The notes under the pieces: model-generated
What the model was told of the DNA's origin: nothing
Database searches by the model: none
What the model saw: only the letters and a program-made list of their open reading frames with translations
Program-made: the position numbers and the translations under genes
Source: Chelydra serpentina
Taxonomy: Eukaryota; Chordata; Testudines; Chelydridae
Length of the DNA stretch: 64,000 bases
Reading direction: 5' to 3'
NCBI GenBank assembly: GCA_037349315.1
Contig: JBAIAC010000571.1
Span: 5,001-69,000, forward strand
In this document: positions 36,301 to 41,715 of the stretch, in pieces
Position numbering within the stretch: position 1 is the stretch's first letter
Layout: each line of letters opens with the position of its first letter

Positions 36301-37038
36301 GACGAGCCCCCGTCATCGTGTGCCGCTTTCCCCACGACTGCTCGTGCGCTCTCGTGCAACGCCGTGGGGGAGTCCAGCCCTGGCCTCCGCTGGGTGCTGA
36401 CTGCAGGGTGGTGGTGGGGGGGTGAAATGGGGGGGAAGGGAGGAGCACCCCGTGACCATCTCTTCCCCCCCCCAACCAGGCTCCCCGAGGACGCGCCGGG
36501 CCCCTCCAAGCCGCCGGGCAGCCTGTTCCACAACTGGCCCAAGGCGGGGCCGGGCGCCAAGGCCCCGAAGAGCGTGGAGTTCGACATCCGCCCGGCGCTG
36601 CGCCGGGCCCCCAGCCCCGCCGCCCTGCCCAGCGAGCACAAGATCAGCCCGGCCCCCCGCCCCTCCTCCCTGCCCCTCCTGCCCTCCGTGCCCCTCTACG
36701 GCGGCGTCTACGACCTGCGCGGCTCCCCCCCCTCCGGCCCCTGCCCCTTCCCCGACTTCCCCTCCGGCAGCCGCTCCCTCTCGCCCACCCACTTCCTGCC
36801 CCCGGCCACGGAGAAGCCCTTCGGCGCCAAACCCCTGCCCTTCTGGACCAAATTCGACGTGGCCGACTGGCTGGAGTACCTGAAGCTGGGCGAGCACCGC
36901 GCCCGCTTCCTGGACAACGAGATCGACGGCTCCCACCTGCCCTCGCTCACCAAGGAGGACTACGTCGACCTGGGCGTCACCCGCGTCGGGCACCGCATGA
37001 ACATTGACCGCGCCCTCAAGCTATTCCTGGAGAGGTGA
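9117..37038 (+). CDS. SHANK1: SHANK1, postsynaptic density scaffold (24 coding exons, spliced)
   Basis: Scaffold of the excitatory postsynaptic density. By family knowledge its PDZ binds GKAP/SAPAP C-termini, its proline-rich region binds Homer and cortactin, and its SAM domain oligomerises. Coding exons: 9117-9326, 11052-11255, 12076-12147, 12466-12574, 12689-12840, 15115-15282, 17895-18011, 18131-18208, 18385-18451, 19477-19771, 20338-20504, 21733-21846, 22382-22457, 28556-28638, 28855-28979, 29463-29598, 29834-29916, 30606-30614, 30878-30901, 31294-31350, 31845-31966, 32358-32460, 33026-35348, 36480-37038. Every junction is GT-AG and the phases agree, except one base missing from a C run in exon 17. 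With that base the product is about 1,817 residues, against 2,161 in human; most of the shortfall is in the proline-rich exon. Approximate domains: Shank N-terminal region 55-160, ankyrin repeats 163-393, SH3 511-575, PDZ 611-722, Homer ligand PPLEF (34564-34578), SAM 1752-1817. SYT3 follows on the same strand, as in mammals. Confidence 0.95.
10146..10257. promoter_or_regulatory. Cluster of RFX X-box half-sites in SHANK1 intron 1
   Basis: Five half-site-like motifs: CCATGGAAAC (10146), GTTGCTATGG (10157), CCTTGGCGAC (10184), GTTGCCTAGG (10219) and GGCAAC (10252), in single-copy DNA between two minisatellites. Confidence 0.4.
10330..10985. repeat. ~63 bp minisatellite, intron 1 of SHANK1
   Basis: About ten copies of GTGCCGGGCGAGGGGTCCCC, GTATACTCAGCCCCCACGCC, CCACCCCAGAGGGGC. 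A diverged relative of the 57 bp array at 7635. Confidence 0.95.
11052..11255 (+). CDS. SHANK1: SHANK1 coding exon 2 (Shank N-terminal domain)
   Basis: Residues 71-138, from KCLRFNPDAAIWVAKQQ to FEKGVPYLE, belong to the ubiquitin-like Shank/ProSAP N-terminal domain that packs against the ankyrin repeats. The acceptor is CCCGCCCAG. The donor is GAG|GTGCCC, a weak match to consensus, but it joins in phase to the next exon's FRYKTR exactly as in the family. Confidence 0.93.
11275..11965. repeat. ~122 bp minisatellite, intron 2 of SHANK1
   Basis: Five to six purine-rich copies with GGGGTTTAGTCAGAGGAGGC, GGGACTTTGAGGGAGGAGGG and GAGGGAGTAGCGTGGCGAGC. Confidence 0.93.
12076..12147 (+). CDS. SHANK1: SHANK1 coding exon 3
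   Basis: A 72-base phase-0 exon encoding residues 139-162 (FRYKTRVYKQTNL to LAKLHTK), the end of the Shank N-terminal domain. Acceptor CCCCGGCCAG, donor AAG|GTGAGT. Confidence 0.93.
12466..12574 (+). CDS. SHANK1: SHANK1 coding exon 4 (first ankyrin repeat)
   Basis: Residues 163-198 (TGLKKFLEYVQ to DPNYHDSDTG) begin the ankyrin-repeat domain, including VARLLDKGLDPNYHD. Acceptor CCCACAG; it ends one base into a glutamate codon at GTGAGT. Confidence 0.93.
12689..12840 (+). CDS. SHANK1: SHANK1 coding exon 5 (ankyrin repeats)
   Basis: Completes the glutamate codon and continues ETPLTLAAQLEG to RRYAALT, about residues 199-249, with the ankyrin signature GGAHIDFRARDGATALH. Acceptor CCCTGCAG, donor ACG|GTATGG, phase 0 out. 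Confidence 0.93.
12895..13800. repeat. ~70-75 bp minisatellite, intron 5 of SHANK1
   Basis: Units of GTGGGCAGGTTGTTGCAGTG, TGCGTTGTTGCTGTGCG, TGCAGTACACGGGTGCAGTG. All + frames are open through it, so those ORFs are not genes. Confidence 0.95.
13801..14210. other. Single-copy part of SHANK1 intron 5
   Basis: A short (TG)n run followed by unique sequence that includes AGCCAATCAGGG (an NF-Y-type CCAAT box near 14160). No exon is recognised. Confidence 0.45.
14215..15050. repeat. TG/GC-rich minisatellite with GTGTGCTG units, intron 5
   Basis: Repeats of GCATGCAGCGAATGCAGTGT and GTGCTGACACCGTGTGCATG, with a higher-order copy of about 130-140 bp near 14700-14930. Confidence 0.9.
15115..15282 (+). 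CDS. SHANK1: SHANK1 coding exon 6 (ankyrin repeats)
   Basis: Residues 250-305, ALLDLGGSPNYKDRRG to ENGWQEIHQ. A phase-0 exon of 168 bases between CTCCCCAG and CAG|GTCAGA. It sits between a long GC/TG-rich minisatellite intron and the intron holding the CR1 insertion. Confidence 0.93.
15425..17590 (-). mobile_element. CR1-type LINE remnant, antisense in SHANK1 intron 6
   Basis: AT-richer sequence unlike its surroundings. On the minus strand, fragments of a non-LTR reverse transcriptase lie at 16305-16598 (with the palm motif YLDFQKAFDKVPH) and at 15788-16315 (with LLNILIN, FADHTKLL and LSDWVRKWQMKFSADKCKVMH). An upstream piece lies at 16854-17084. The catalytic FADD-type box reads FADH, and frames are broken between pieces. 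The sequence near 15425-15760 resembles CR1 3' ends of turtles and crocodilians. The element is 5'-truncated and dead. Confidence 0.85.
17895..18011 (+). CDS. SHANK1: SHANK1 coding exon 7 (ankyrin repeats)
   Basis: Residues 306-344, ACQHGHSQHLEHLLFYG to HVCALYNK, nearly identical to mammalian SHANK1 as I remember it. Acceptor CCCCCCAG, donor AAG|GTGTGT. Confidence 0.94.
18131..18208 (+). CDS. SHANK1: SHANK1 coding exon 8 (ankyrin repeats)
   Basis: Residues 345-370, ESCARILLYRGAN to NNSGQTPFQ. A 78-base phase-0 exon between CCTCCCGCAG and CAG|GTGTGT. Confidence 0.94.
18385..18451 (+). CDS. SHANK1: SHANK1 coding exon 9 (last ankyrin repeat)
   Basis: Residues 371-393, VAVIAGNFELGELIKNH to DADV, ending one base into the next valine codon at G|GTGAGT. 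Acceptor CCTCCAG. Confidence 0.93.
18785..18975. repeat. Short C-rich repeat, intron 9 of SHANK1
   Basis: Several copies of CAATTCTGTTCCTGCCCCCAG or close variants in tandem. Confidence 0.85.
19199..19255. promoter_or_regulatory. 15 bp perfect inverted repeat with two NF-Y CCAAT boxes
   Basis: TCTGATTGGCTGCCC (19199-19213) and its exact reverse complement GGGCAGCCAATCAGA (19241-19255), separated by 27 bases. Each arm contains AGCCAATCAG, an excellent NF-Y site. Confidence 0.55.
19477..19771 (+). CDS. SHANK1: SHANK1 coding exon 10 (ankyrin-SH3 linker)
   Basis: Residues 393-491. Starts PFQESPQYVARRR, passes LLLRANSDTSM and the conserved basic stretch SPRGARTRSPSRGRH, and ends GRP in phase 2 at AG|GTACCC. 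Acceptor GCCGCGCAG. The middle, rich in proline and alanine, is less conserved than either end. Confidence 0.92.
19775..20325. repeat. tRNA-like SINE-head tandem copies, intron 10 of SHANK1
   Basis: About seven 66-72 bp copies of TAGTGGTTAGAGC, GGGCTGGGAGCCAGGACTCC, TGGGTTCTCTCC, GCTCTGGGAGGGGAGT. TAGTGGTTAGAGC resembles a tRNA A box and GGGTTCTCTCC a B box. Confidence 0.9.
20338..20504 (+). CDS. SHANK1: SHANK1 coding exon 11 (start of SH3)
   Basis: Residues 491-547. RKLYSAVPGRTFMAM, YQAQAEGELSLSKGEKIK form the first half of the SH3 domain. Acceptor CTCTGCAG, donor G|GTAAGC, phase 1 out. Confidence 0.94.
20905..21732 (+). repeat. 75-76 bp tandem array duplicating the exon 12 splice acceptor
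   Basis: About ten units end at the genuine exon 12. Each unit carries a CTCCCCGCAG acceptor and the first exon bases TGCTGAGCGT, followed by a GTGGGGGTCCAGGGGGACGG spacer and TTTTGGGGGGCCCTGCTCTG. Exon-start positions of the copies: 20957, 21053, 21129, 21203, 21278, 21354, 21429, 21505, 21581, 21657, then the real one at 21733. Spacing is 74-76 except for the first interval of 96. Confidence 0.95.
21733..21846 (+). CDS. SHANK1: SHANK1 coding exon 12 (second half of SH3)
   Basis: Residues 547-585: VLSVGEGGFWEGQVKG, RVGWFPSDCVEEVQ, with the SH3 GWFPSD motif. The acceptor CTCCCCGCAG and first 11 exon bases are repeated about ten times in tandem upstream (see the repeat at 20905-21732). Only this copy continues into SH3 sequence. 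Confidence 0.94.
22382..22457 (+). CDS. SHANK1: SHANK1 coding exon 13 (SH3-PDZ linker)
   Basis: Residues 585-610: ESRSDKAKRLFRHYTVGSYDSFDAP, ending in phase 2 at AG|GTATGT. Joined to exon 14 it reads DAPSDYIIKEK. Human canonical SHANK1 has a short extra segment here (LMDGIGPG); I could not find a matching microexon between 22458 and 28555. Confidence 0.93.
22470..22645. repeat. Short C-rich repeat, intron 13 of SHANK1
   Basis: Copies of CCCCCGGGGTCACAGCCCCC of about 30 bp. Confidence 0.85.
22646..23389. other. Part of SHANK1 intron 13, no gene seen
   Basis: G-rich single-copy sequence with a GGTCA-rich tract (22838-22885) and a degenerate GACTCCTGGGTTCTATCCCC element near 23125. Confidence 0.5.
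23390..23530. repeat. CCCTCACTCCCGAC repeat, C-rich orientation
   Basis: Two copies of CCGGTGCCCCTCACTCCCGA, CGCGCAGCCC. Same family as 57520-58630 and, inverted, 29055-29440, 59105-59820 and 61905-62480. Confidence 0.85.
23531..24524. other. Part of SHANK1 intron 13, no gene seen
   Basis: GC-rich single-copy and G-rich sequence. Open frames are compositional; no splice-bounded conserved peptide was recognised. Confidence 0.45.
24525..25290. repeat. ~60 bp minisatellite, inverted relative to the 57 bp array
   Basis: About 12 copies of ATCCGGGGACCCCTCGCCCG, GCACCGGGACGCGGCTGACT, ending at the edge of the CpG-rich candidate promoter. The core is the reverse complement of the array at 7635-8650. 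Confidence 0.95.
25300..25740 (+). promoter_or_regulatory. SHANK1: CpG-rich candidate internal promoter of SHANK1 with alternative first exons
   Basis: A dense CpG segment with no TATA box, inside the long intron between the SH3 and PDZ exons. It holds two start codons followed by in-phase donors. ATG at 25616 reads 30 codons (MAGRDGGTQPP to RRRSVWYIY) and ends AG|GTAGGG at 25707. ATG at 25519 in GGGGGCCATGA reads ATG AT and ends at a strong GTGAGTA donor (25524). Both end in phase 2 and splice in frame to the PDZ exon at 28556, giving ...WYIYSDYIIKEK or M-I-DYIIKEK. The related SHANK2 gene is known to make PDZ-first isoforms whose first exon likewise ends in YS before the PDZ. Transcription start sites are not visible. 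Confidence 0.6.
25616..25707 (+). CDS. SHANK1: Putative alternative first coding exon, PDZ-first SHANK1 isoform
   Basis: Ninety-two bases from ATG to AG|GTAGGG, encoding MAGRDGGTQPPLSSSWPA then LGPRRRSVWYIY. Its phase exactly suits exon 14. An isoform beginning here would lack the Shank N-terminal, ankyrin and SH3 domains. Support is phase, donor, CpG context and analogy to SHANK2; I know of no matching peptide. Confidence 0.5.
25930..26740. repeat. (TG)n with TAGCCAGCT/TAGCTAGC spacers
   Basis: TGTGTGTG runs separated by TAGC-containing spacers, which include TAGCTAGCTAGC palindromes at about 26340 and 26385. Confidence 0.95.
27110..28450. repeat. ~49 bp minisatellite of short inverted repeats, with 147 bp higher-order unit
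   Basis: Units contain GCAGTGTGGGTGCACTGC-like palindromes. From 28048 to 28341 two nearly identical blocks of about 147 bp occur, each made of three subunits (GATCGCAGTG..., CCACCTCAATGC..., GTTGACGCAGTG...). The 27110-27950 part is older and more diverged. It ends about 100 bases before the PDZ exon. Confidence 0.93.
28556..28638 (+). CDS. SHANK1: SHANK1 coding exon 14 (start of PDZ)
   Basis: Residues 610-638: DYIIKEKTVLLQKKDNEG, FGFVLRGAK, with the PDZ carboxylate-binding loop region. Acceptor CTCTTGCAG, donor G|GTGAGG. Enters in phase 2, so it can also be joined to the candidate alternative first exons at 25519-25523 or 25616-25707. Confidence 0.95.
28855..28979 (+). CDS. SHANK1: SHANK1 coding exon 15 (PDZ core)
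   Basis: Residues 638-679: AQTPIEEFTPTPAF, LQYLESVDEGGVAWRAGL, RMGDFLIE. This is the most conserved part of the family. Acceptor CCCCACAG, donor GAG|GTAACG. Confidence 0.95.
29055..29440. repeat. GGGTCGGGAGTGAGGGGCACC repeat, G-rich orientation, intron 15
   Basis: About six copies of GCAGGGGCTGCGGGTCGGGA, GTGAGGGGCACCGGCAGAGC, TGGGGGG. Confidence 0.93.
29463..29598 (+). CDS. SHANK1: SHANK1 coding exon 16 (end of PDZ)
   Basis: Residues 680-725: VNGQNVVKVGHRQVVNMIRQ, NLMVKVVMVTRNPE, AMRKK. Acceptor CCCCCCAG, donor AAAG|GTGCCA, phase 1 out. Confidence 0.94.
29834..29916 (+). CDS. SHANK1: SHANK1 coding exon 17 (post-PDZ; apparent 1-base loss)
   Basis: Encodes AAPQQTKRLPP then AISLRSKSMTSELEEM. 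The first part and the second part are in different frames: the C run at 29860-29866 has 7 C where 8 would keep frame, so the exon is 83 rather than 84 bases. Acceptor CCCTGCAG, donor G|GTAAGG. A homopolymer consensus error is the likeliest explanation, because both flanks are intact and conserved. Confidence 0.88.
30000..30500. repeat. ~48 bp G-rich minisatellite, intron 17 of SHANK1
   Basis: About ten copies of GGGAGGGTCCCCAGAGGGGA, TGGGGAGGGGTCTGTGGTGG, ending about 100 bases before the 9-base microexon. Confidence 0.93.
30606..30614 (+). CDS. SHANK1: SHANK1 coding exon 18, 9-base microexon (VEK)
   Basis: TGGAGAAAG lies between CTGGCAG and GTACGT. In phase it adds V-E-K between ELEEM and the next exon. 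Because it is a multiple of three with phase 1 on both sides it can be skipped without loss of frame. The call rests on splice sites, phase and its fit with the following KKR-containing microexon. Confidence 0.7.
30878..30901 (+). CDS. SHANK1: SHANK1 coding exon 19, 24-base microexon (VSPWKKRS)
   Basis: Between GTGTCTCCCCCAG and G|GTGAGT. It encodes V-S-P-W-K-K-R-S in phase 1 in and out, so it is also skippable. SHANK2 and SHANK3, as I recall them, carry short basic inserts at the same place after the ELEE motif, which supports a regulated microexon. Confidence 0.75.
31294..31350 (+). CDS. SHANK1: SHANK1 coding exon 20
   Basis: DYEPALATEKKRTVYQMAL, about residues 764-782, matching the mammalian segment ending EKKRTVYQMALNK. 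Acceptor CCCTGCAG, donor A|GTAAGG, phase 1 out. Confidence 0.92.
   Translation: MTSRRWPRRRRGRSIRWR
31395..31670. repeat. tRNA-like SINE-head copies, intron 20
   Basis: Four diverged copies of GGAGCCAGGACTCCTGGGTT, with TAGTGGTTAGAGC in one. Confidence 0.85.
31845..31966 (+). CDS. SHANK1: SHANK1 coding exon 21
   Basis: Residues 783-823: NKLDEILAAAQQTIS, then a glycine/serine-rich stretch to GPKGYFTSE. Acceptor CCTCGCAG, donor GAG|GTAGGA. Confidence 0.93.
32030..32165. repeat. tRNA-like SINE-head copies, intron 21
   Basis: Two copies with GTCTAGTGGTTAGAACAGG and GGACTCCTGGGTTCTCTCC. Confidence 0.88.
32358..32460 (+). CDS. SHANK1: SHANK1 coding exon 22
   Basis: Residues 824-858: SNFEPHRMGQPSYERPSYL to LMLRQKSI, ending in phase 1 at G|GTGAGG. 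Acceptor CTCTGCAG. Confidence 0.93.
32510..32995. repeat. tRNA-like SINE-head tandem copies, intron 22
   Basis: Seven copies of about 70 bp with GGGTTAGAGCAG and GGAGCCAGGACTCCTGGGTT. Confidence 0.9.
33026..35348 (+). CDS. SHANK1: SHANK1 coding exon 23 (giant proline-rich exon)
   Basis: A 2,323-base exon encoding residues 858-1632, the proline-rich region typical of SHANKs. Landmarks in order: MKFSRSLSVPGSEDIPPPP, KGPLVKQTKVE, IPTIVIKAPSTSSSGRSSQG, FTSQFGAALVGAARR, RLRHSKSIDEGMFSAEPYL, HPLTGKILDP, LPLLVLPPPAPSIDVDDEF, the Homer EVH1 ligand PPLEF (34564-34578), TDSGIEEIDSRSSSDHHLET and KASIISELSSKLQQM. The histidine-rich and several glycine-rich tracts of mammalian SHANK1 are absent, which explains most of the shorter length. 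Acceptor CCTCCGCAG, donor AAAG|GTAGCG. In the unspliced frame a TAG (35350-35352) lies immediately past the donor. Confidence 0.96.
36040..36195 (-). repeat. tRNA-like SINE-head copies, antisense, intron 23
   Basis: Two inverted copies (GAGAACCCAGGAGTCCTGGC, TCCCAG) in the intron before the SAM exon, opposite to the copies in introns 10 and 20-22. Confidence 0.88.
36480..37038 (+). CDS. SHANK1: SHANK1 coding exon 24 (SAM domain and stop)
   Basis: Residues 1632-1817. Begins LPEDAPGPSKPPGSLFHNWP, passes SVEFDIRP and SEHKISPAPRPSSLP, and ends with the C-terminal SAM domain FWTKFDVADWLEYL to NIDRALKLFLER and TGA at 37036-37038. The zinc-binding, oligomerising SAM domain is the most conserved part after the PDZ. 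Acceptor CCCCAACCAG. Confidence 0.96.
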
Positions 37039-37319
37039 TGAGCGAATCCCCCCCCCCACCCCGAGAGGGGAGCCCCTAGTCCAGCCCCCCCCCCGTCACC
37101 GCCAGGAGAGAGGGGAGCCCACCCCGGCCGCCCCGAGGACACAGAGGCCTGGATGGATCTGACGCCAGGAGCAGGGAGAAGCCCTGTGGCAATGCCCCCC
37201 TACCCCCGGAGAGTGAGGGGGCCCCCAGTAGTGCCCCCCTTGTGGAAAGAAAGGGGCCTTGAATCCCATCGGGGGGGGGGGCAGATGGAGGGACCCTTGC
37301 GTAATGACTTGGCTCCGTG

Positions 37320-38060
37320 CCGGCTTCCACCGTTGCTCACGGGTGCTTGTGCACCGGCGTGCACCGTTGCTCACACGTCCCCGCTGGCCTCTGCACCTCC
37401 CCCCCCCCCCCCAGCATCATCGCTAGTGTGGGCGCACGCTGGGTACCATCCTTGGCAACGGGTACGCTCGGCTAGGCGCTAGCGTGCCCATTTGCACACT
37501 GCGAATCAGCGTGCATTGTCGCTGGTCCATGCACTCGCCCTCTCACACCATTGCTCACGTGTGCGCATTCGCTTGTGCACCAGCTTGCACCGTTGCTCCC
37601 ACATCCCTGCTGGCCTCTGCACCCCCCAGCATCATCACAAGTGCGTGCGCTCTCGAGGTTGCAACCATCCATTGCACACGTACACTCAGCTCTGCGCTAG
37701 CTTGCACCTTTGCACACTGCGAATCAGTGTACACCATCGCTTGTGCATGCACACTTGCTGCCATCTCACACCATTGCTCACGTAGACACTTAGCTACACG
37801 TGGGGTTGCACCAATGCTCGTCTGCACATTCAGCCTCACGACTACTTGCATCATTGTCCGTGTGCTCGTCTGCTCAGGCAATCAGCCACGGGCACATTCA
37901 GCTGCTCACCAGCTCGCACTGTGCACCAGCTCGCACCATGGCCCACACGCACATACTCGGCTGGGCACCAGCTCGCACCGTCACTCGCACGTGCACACTT
38001 GGAGCACTGGCTCGCACCATTGGCTGCATGAGGACAGTCACCATCGCTTGTATGTGCACC
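37320..38060. repeat. Degenerate GCACCGTTGCTCAC minisatellite in SHANK1 3' UTR
   Basis: Diverged units of CTTGTGCACCGGCGTGCACC, GTTGCTCACACGT and CACTGCGAATCAGTGTACAC. The frames here give unrelated H/T/S-rich peptides. Confidence 0.8.
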
Positions 38061-38939
38061 TTCACCGTACCCTCCCCCACCATCTTGCACACCGGCCCCC
38101 GCTCTCCCCTGCCCCACGGACCGGGTCACGCTTTCTCACACACGCGTCAGGGGCTGCATGTGCCTTGCTGGGCTGTCTGTGGGGTCGGGGCGAGCCACAC
38201 CTCCCTCATGCTCCAAGGGGGAGGGGTGAATTGGGGGCCAGCAGGATTGAGGGTGGTGGTGGGGGGAACAGGCATGGGATGGGGGGGGGCTCCTGAGGGT
38301 GGCCCCAACTGGGGTGGGGGGGGGGGCTGTTGGACAGGGGGATCCTCATCTGTTTCTAACCCTCCCCCACTCACTGGTCTCTGAAGTTCTGCTCCCCCTA
38401 AATTGGGGGGGGGACACCAGGGTCCCTAGGCTTCCCTCCCCCGGCCGATGCTCAGCTGCCAAAGAATTGGGGAGTCGCTGGGGCCCCGGGACACCTGCCC
38501 CGCAGCCGGGGCGGCGCCACAGGGATCGACTCTGCTGTGACTGCTTGGGGGGAGGGGGGTGTCCGGGAAGGGGCCCCCTGTTTTTTTTGCTGTGATCCCC
38601 AGCGTGAAGCTCCGTCCGTCCAGGGGGGTCCCGCCCCCCCACTCCTCACCACTTCAGGGATAGCGAAGCTGGGTCCTTCCCTGCTGGGCACCCCCCCACC
38701 ACACACATATCTCCCTCCCCCCACTGTGGCCCCCTGGCTCTCCTCTCCCCTCCCCCCACCTCCAATGGCCACCTGGCCGTCTCTAAGGGCTTTCGTCTCG
38801 TCTCATCTCGTCGGACTCTCCGCGCCGGCCCCCCCTCAACCCCGCGAGGGAGCGAAACGACAAACACTAGAATGTCTTCCAGACCCCCCACCCCGACTGC
38901 CCCCCTCTCAGTGCTGGGGCTCAGCACCTCCCCCACAGC

Positions 38940-39125
38940 GCAGCAGGACGCCTGGGTTCTAGGCCTGCTCCTGGGATGGGGAGGGGGGGCCTAGTGGTGA
39001 GGGGGGGTGCTGGGAGCCAGGACTCCTGGGTTCTCTCCAGGCTCGGAGAAGGGAGGGGGCCTAGTGGTGAGAGCGGGGTGGGGGAGGCTGGGACCCAGGA
39101 CTCCTGGGTTCTCCCCCGGGAAGGG
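38940..39125. repeat. tRNA-like SINE-head copies
   Basis: About two and a half copies with GCCTAGTGGTGAGAGCGGGG and GGACTCCTGGGTTCTC. Confidence 0.85.
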
Positions 39126-39424
39126 GGGCTCGCTGTACCGCCTTGGAGCAGGAGGGGACGAGGGCTGGTTTTGAAATCTCCAGCCTGTGTGACTCTGAGT
39201 TTGGGGGCTGATTCCCCAGGAAGGGGCTACTGGACGGGGGGCGGGGGAAAGACACCTCCCACTGACCGCTCCCTCCTCATGGATCCCCCTTTGTGAAGGG
39301 GGGCGGGACTCTCATGCCCAGCCCTGTAGCACCTGGGTGTCAGGTATAATTACACCGACCCGCCCCCACTACAAGATACAGTTCTCCCCCCACCCCTTCA
39401 GACCCTTGCCTAGGGAATTAGCTA

Positions 39425-39690
39425 CAGTGGGAACCCAGGAGTCCTGGCTCCCAGCCCCCCCTTCCCCACTCTAACCACTAGACCCCACTCCACTCCCAGA
39501 GCTGGTGAGAGAACCCAGGAGTCCTGGTTCCCAGCCCCCCCCCCCTTGCGCCCTCTAATCACTAGACCCCACTCCACTCCCAGAGCTGGGGAGAGAACCC
39601 AGGAGTCCTGGCTCCCAGCCCCACCGGCACTCCCAGAGCCGGGGAGAGAACCCAGGAGTCCTGGCTCCCAGGCCCCCCTCCCCCAGCAGA
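39425..39690 (-). repeat. tRNA-like SINE-head copies, antisense
   Basis: Four inverted copies: AACCCAGGAGTCCTGGCTCC and TCTAACCACTAGACCCCACT. Opposite in orientation to the copies at 38940-39125. Confidence 0.88.
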
Positions 39691-39708
39691 GACTCTGAGA
39701 CTGAATGT

Positions 39709-39714
39709 AATAAA
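39709..39714 (+). terminator. Candidate proximal poly(A) signal, SHANK1
   Basis: AATAAA in GAATGTAATAAAACG, the only perfect hexamer I see in the presumed SHANK1 3' UTR. No strong GT-rich element follows immediately; the next bases are ACGTGCCAATTT. It may serve as a proximal site. Confidence 0.4.
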
Positions 39715-40009
39715 ACGTGCCAATTTCCAGATGGGAGGGGGCTGCCTAAACTCCCTCTCCCCCCAAACTCTCCTGCTGTCATCTGTCCCCCCATCACCCT
39801 GTCTGTCCCCCCCCCCCGCTGCCACCAATGGGTTCGCTGCCCCCCTACTTGTCCCCCAGTTGCTCCTCAGTCTCCCCCCTCGGCTGCCAAATGTCCCCTT
39901 TCCGCTGTCCTCTCCCTCCCCCCCCCCCGATCCGTCCCCCCCCCTGCAATGTCGTTACCTCCCCCCCCACCAGCCGGTGGCCCCCCCATCTCAGACTCCG
40001 ACCTGTGTA

Positions 40010-40080
40010 TAGAGGAACCGATGTATTTTACTGATTTTATTTGCAAATATAAACTCTATGGGGATACGGTTCACAGCAAG
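40010..40080 (+). terminator. Candidate distal 3' end of SHANK1 (AT-rich block)
   Basis: An isolated AT-rich block, including GATGTATTTTACTGATTT and GCAAATATAAACTC, in otherwise very GC-rich sequence. ATATAAA/AATATA can act as variant poly(A) signals, and a GT-rich tract (GTGAGTTTGTGAGCGCG) begins at about 40081. I infer a distal cleavage site near 40060-40080. Confidence 0.45.
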
Positions 40081-41179
40081 CGTGAGTTTGTGAGCGCGCG
40101 TGCAAGGCGGCTTTGCACGCGCACGTGCCCCTGGGGTTCATGCACTACGGGAGAGTGTGTCTGTCCCCCGCCCCCCCGGATGGTGCTGTGTCTCTCTTCC
40201 CCCACTCCTGTGGGGGTGGTGGGGGGTACGTGGACTGCACTAAGCCCCCCCCCGAAATACCCCTCATTCCTACCTGCCCCAATCTTCCCCCTCCAGGAGA
40301 AGGTAACAACCTAATACTGCTGCCTGTGACAGGCCAGTGGGGATAGGGGGGCGTTGCTCAGCTGGGGGCTCGCAGGGCATTGTGTTCCCCCCTCACCATG
40401 GAATCATGGGGGCGGGAGGGGGCAATCCACGCATGGAACCCAGGCGTCCGGCCCCCCCCCCCCCCCCGAATATGCCACCCACCAGCCGGAATGTTTTGGT
40501 GGGAGGTTCATCCGTCCAATCAAGGCGTTGGGAGGGGGGGTCAGCACCATGTGATTTGTCCAGCCTATCGCGAGCAAGACGGTGGGCGGAGCTTCACGCG
40601 TGGTCGTGGAGCGGGGACGAGAACACGCAGCCCCGCCTCCCCAAGCCCCGCCCACCGCCACCCCTTCACTTCCATATAGCCCCTCCCCCCAATTCACGCC
40701 CCCCCGGAGGGCGGGGCCTCTGTCCCTCCTCCCAGAGTTGGGGGGTGGGGTCCCCCTGCCCCTCTCTTGGAGCAGCCCCAATTCCCAGGGCAAGAGCTCA
40801 CCCGATTCTTAGCCCCCCCCAGGCGGGGGGGAGGAGCTCTGAGTTGTGGGTACCCATGGGCAGGGGTGGAACTTAAGGAGGGGTGCCCAGGGGGTACCCG
40901 GGAATGGACGGATGGGGGACAGGGACCCTCGTGGGCCTGGTGATGGGGGCTTCACGGGCTAGGCCCCTGTTTGCTAATGGGCGGGGGGGGGATCTCTGGG
41001 CAGCCAGCAGCAAGGGGTCCTGGTTAATGAGACCTGTCCTGGGAAGTTAAGAACTAGGGAGGAGGGCGAGGTGGGGGCAGTGACCAGTGACCGCCCCCAA
41101 ACCGGAGAGAAAAATCACCCTCCCCTCATCCAGCACTGAGCCACGGAAAGAGAGAGAGCGGCCCCCCCCCCCAACACCC
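40081..41179. other. Intergenic single-copy sequence
   Basis: Contains a CCAATCA-type box near 40515 and GC-rich sequence. No gene is recognised on either strand. Confidence 0.45.
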
Positions 41180-41715
41180 CCGCCTCCCGCTCTAACCACT
41201 AGACCCCACTCCCCTCCCAGAGTCAGGGAGGGAACCCAGGAGTCCTGGCTCCCAGCCCCCCCTGCTCTAACCACTAGACCCCACTCCCCTCCCAGAGCCC
41301 AGAAGATTACCCAGGAGTCCTGACTCCCAGCCCCCCCATCTCTAACCACTAGCCCCCACTCCCCTCCCAGAGCCAGGGAGGGAACCCAGGAGTCCGGGCT
41401 CCCAGCCCCCCCTGCTCTAACCACCAGCCCCCGCTCCCCTCCCAGAACCAGGGAGGGAACCCAGGAGTCCGGGCTCCCAGCCCCCCCTGCTCTAACCACC
41501 AGCCCCCGCTCCCCCTCCCAGAACCAGGGAGGGAACCCAGGAGTCCGGGCTCCCAGCCCCCCCTGCTCTAACCACCAGCCCCCACTCCCCTCCCAGAGCC
41601 AGGGAGGGAACCCAGGAGTCCGGGCTCCCCAGCCCCCCCTGCTCTAACCACCAGCCCCCACTCCCCTCCCAGAGCCAGGGAGGGAACCCAGGAGTCCGGG
41701 CTCCAAACCCTGCGC
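41180..41715 (-). repeat. tRNA-like SINE-head tandem array, antisense
   Basis: Seven or eight copies of CTGCTCTAACCACTAGACCC, CACTCCCCTCCCAGAGCCAG, GGAGGGAACCCAGGAGTC. Confidence 0.92.

Larger units (their letters stand above)
37039..40080 (+). other. SHANK1: SHANK1 3' UTR (inferred extent)
   Basis: Sequence after the SHANK1 stop, with no further supported coding. It contains a degenerate minisatellite (37320-38060), single-copy C-rich stretches and SINE-like copies (38940-39120, 39425-39690). There is an AATAAA at 39709-39714. A sharply AT-rich block at about 40010-40065 with ATATAAA, followed by GT-rich sequence, resembles the distal end of SHANK-family transcripts. The end point is inference. 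Confidence 0.55.
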
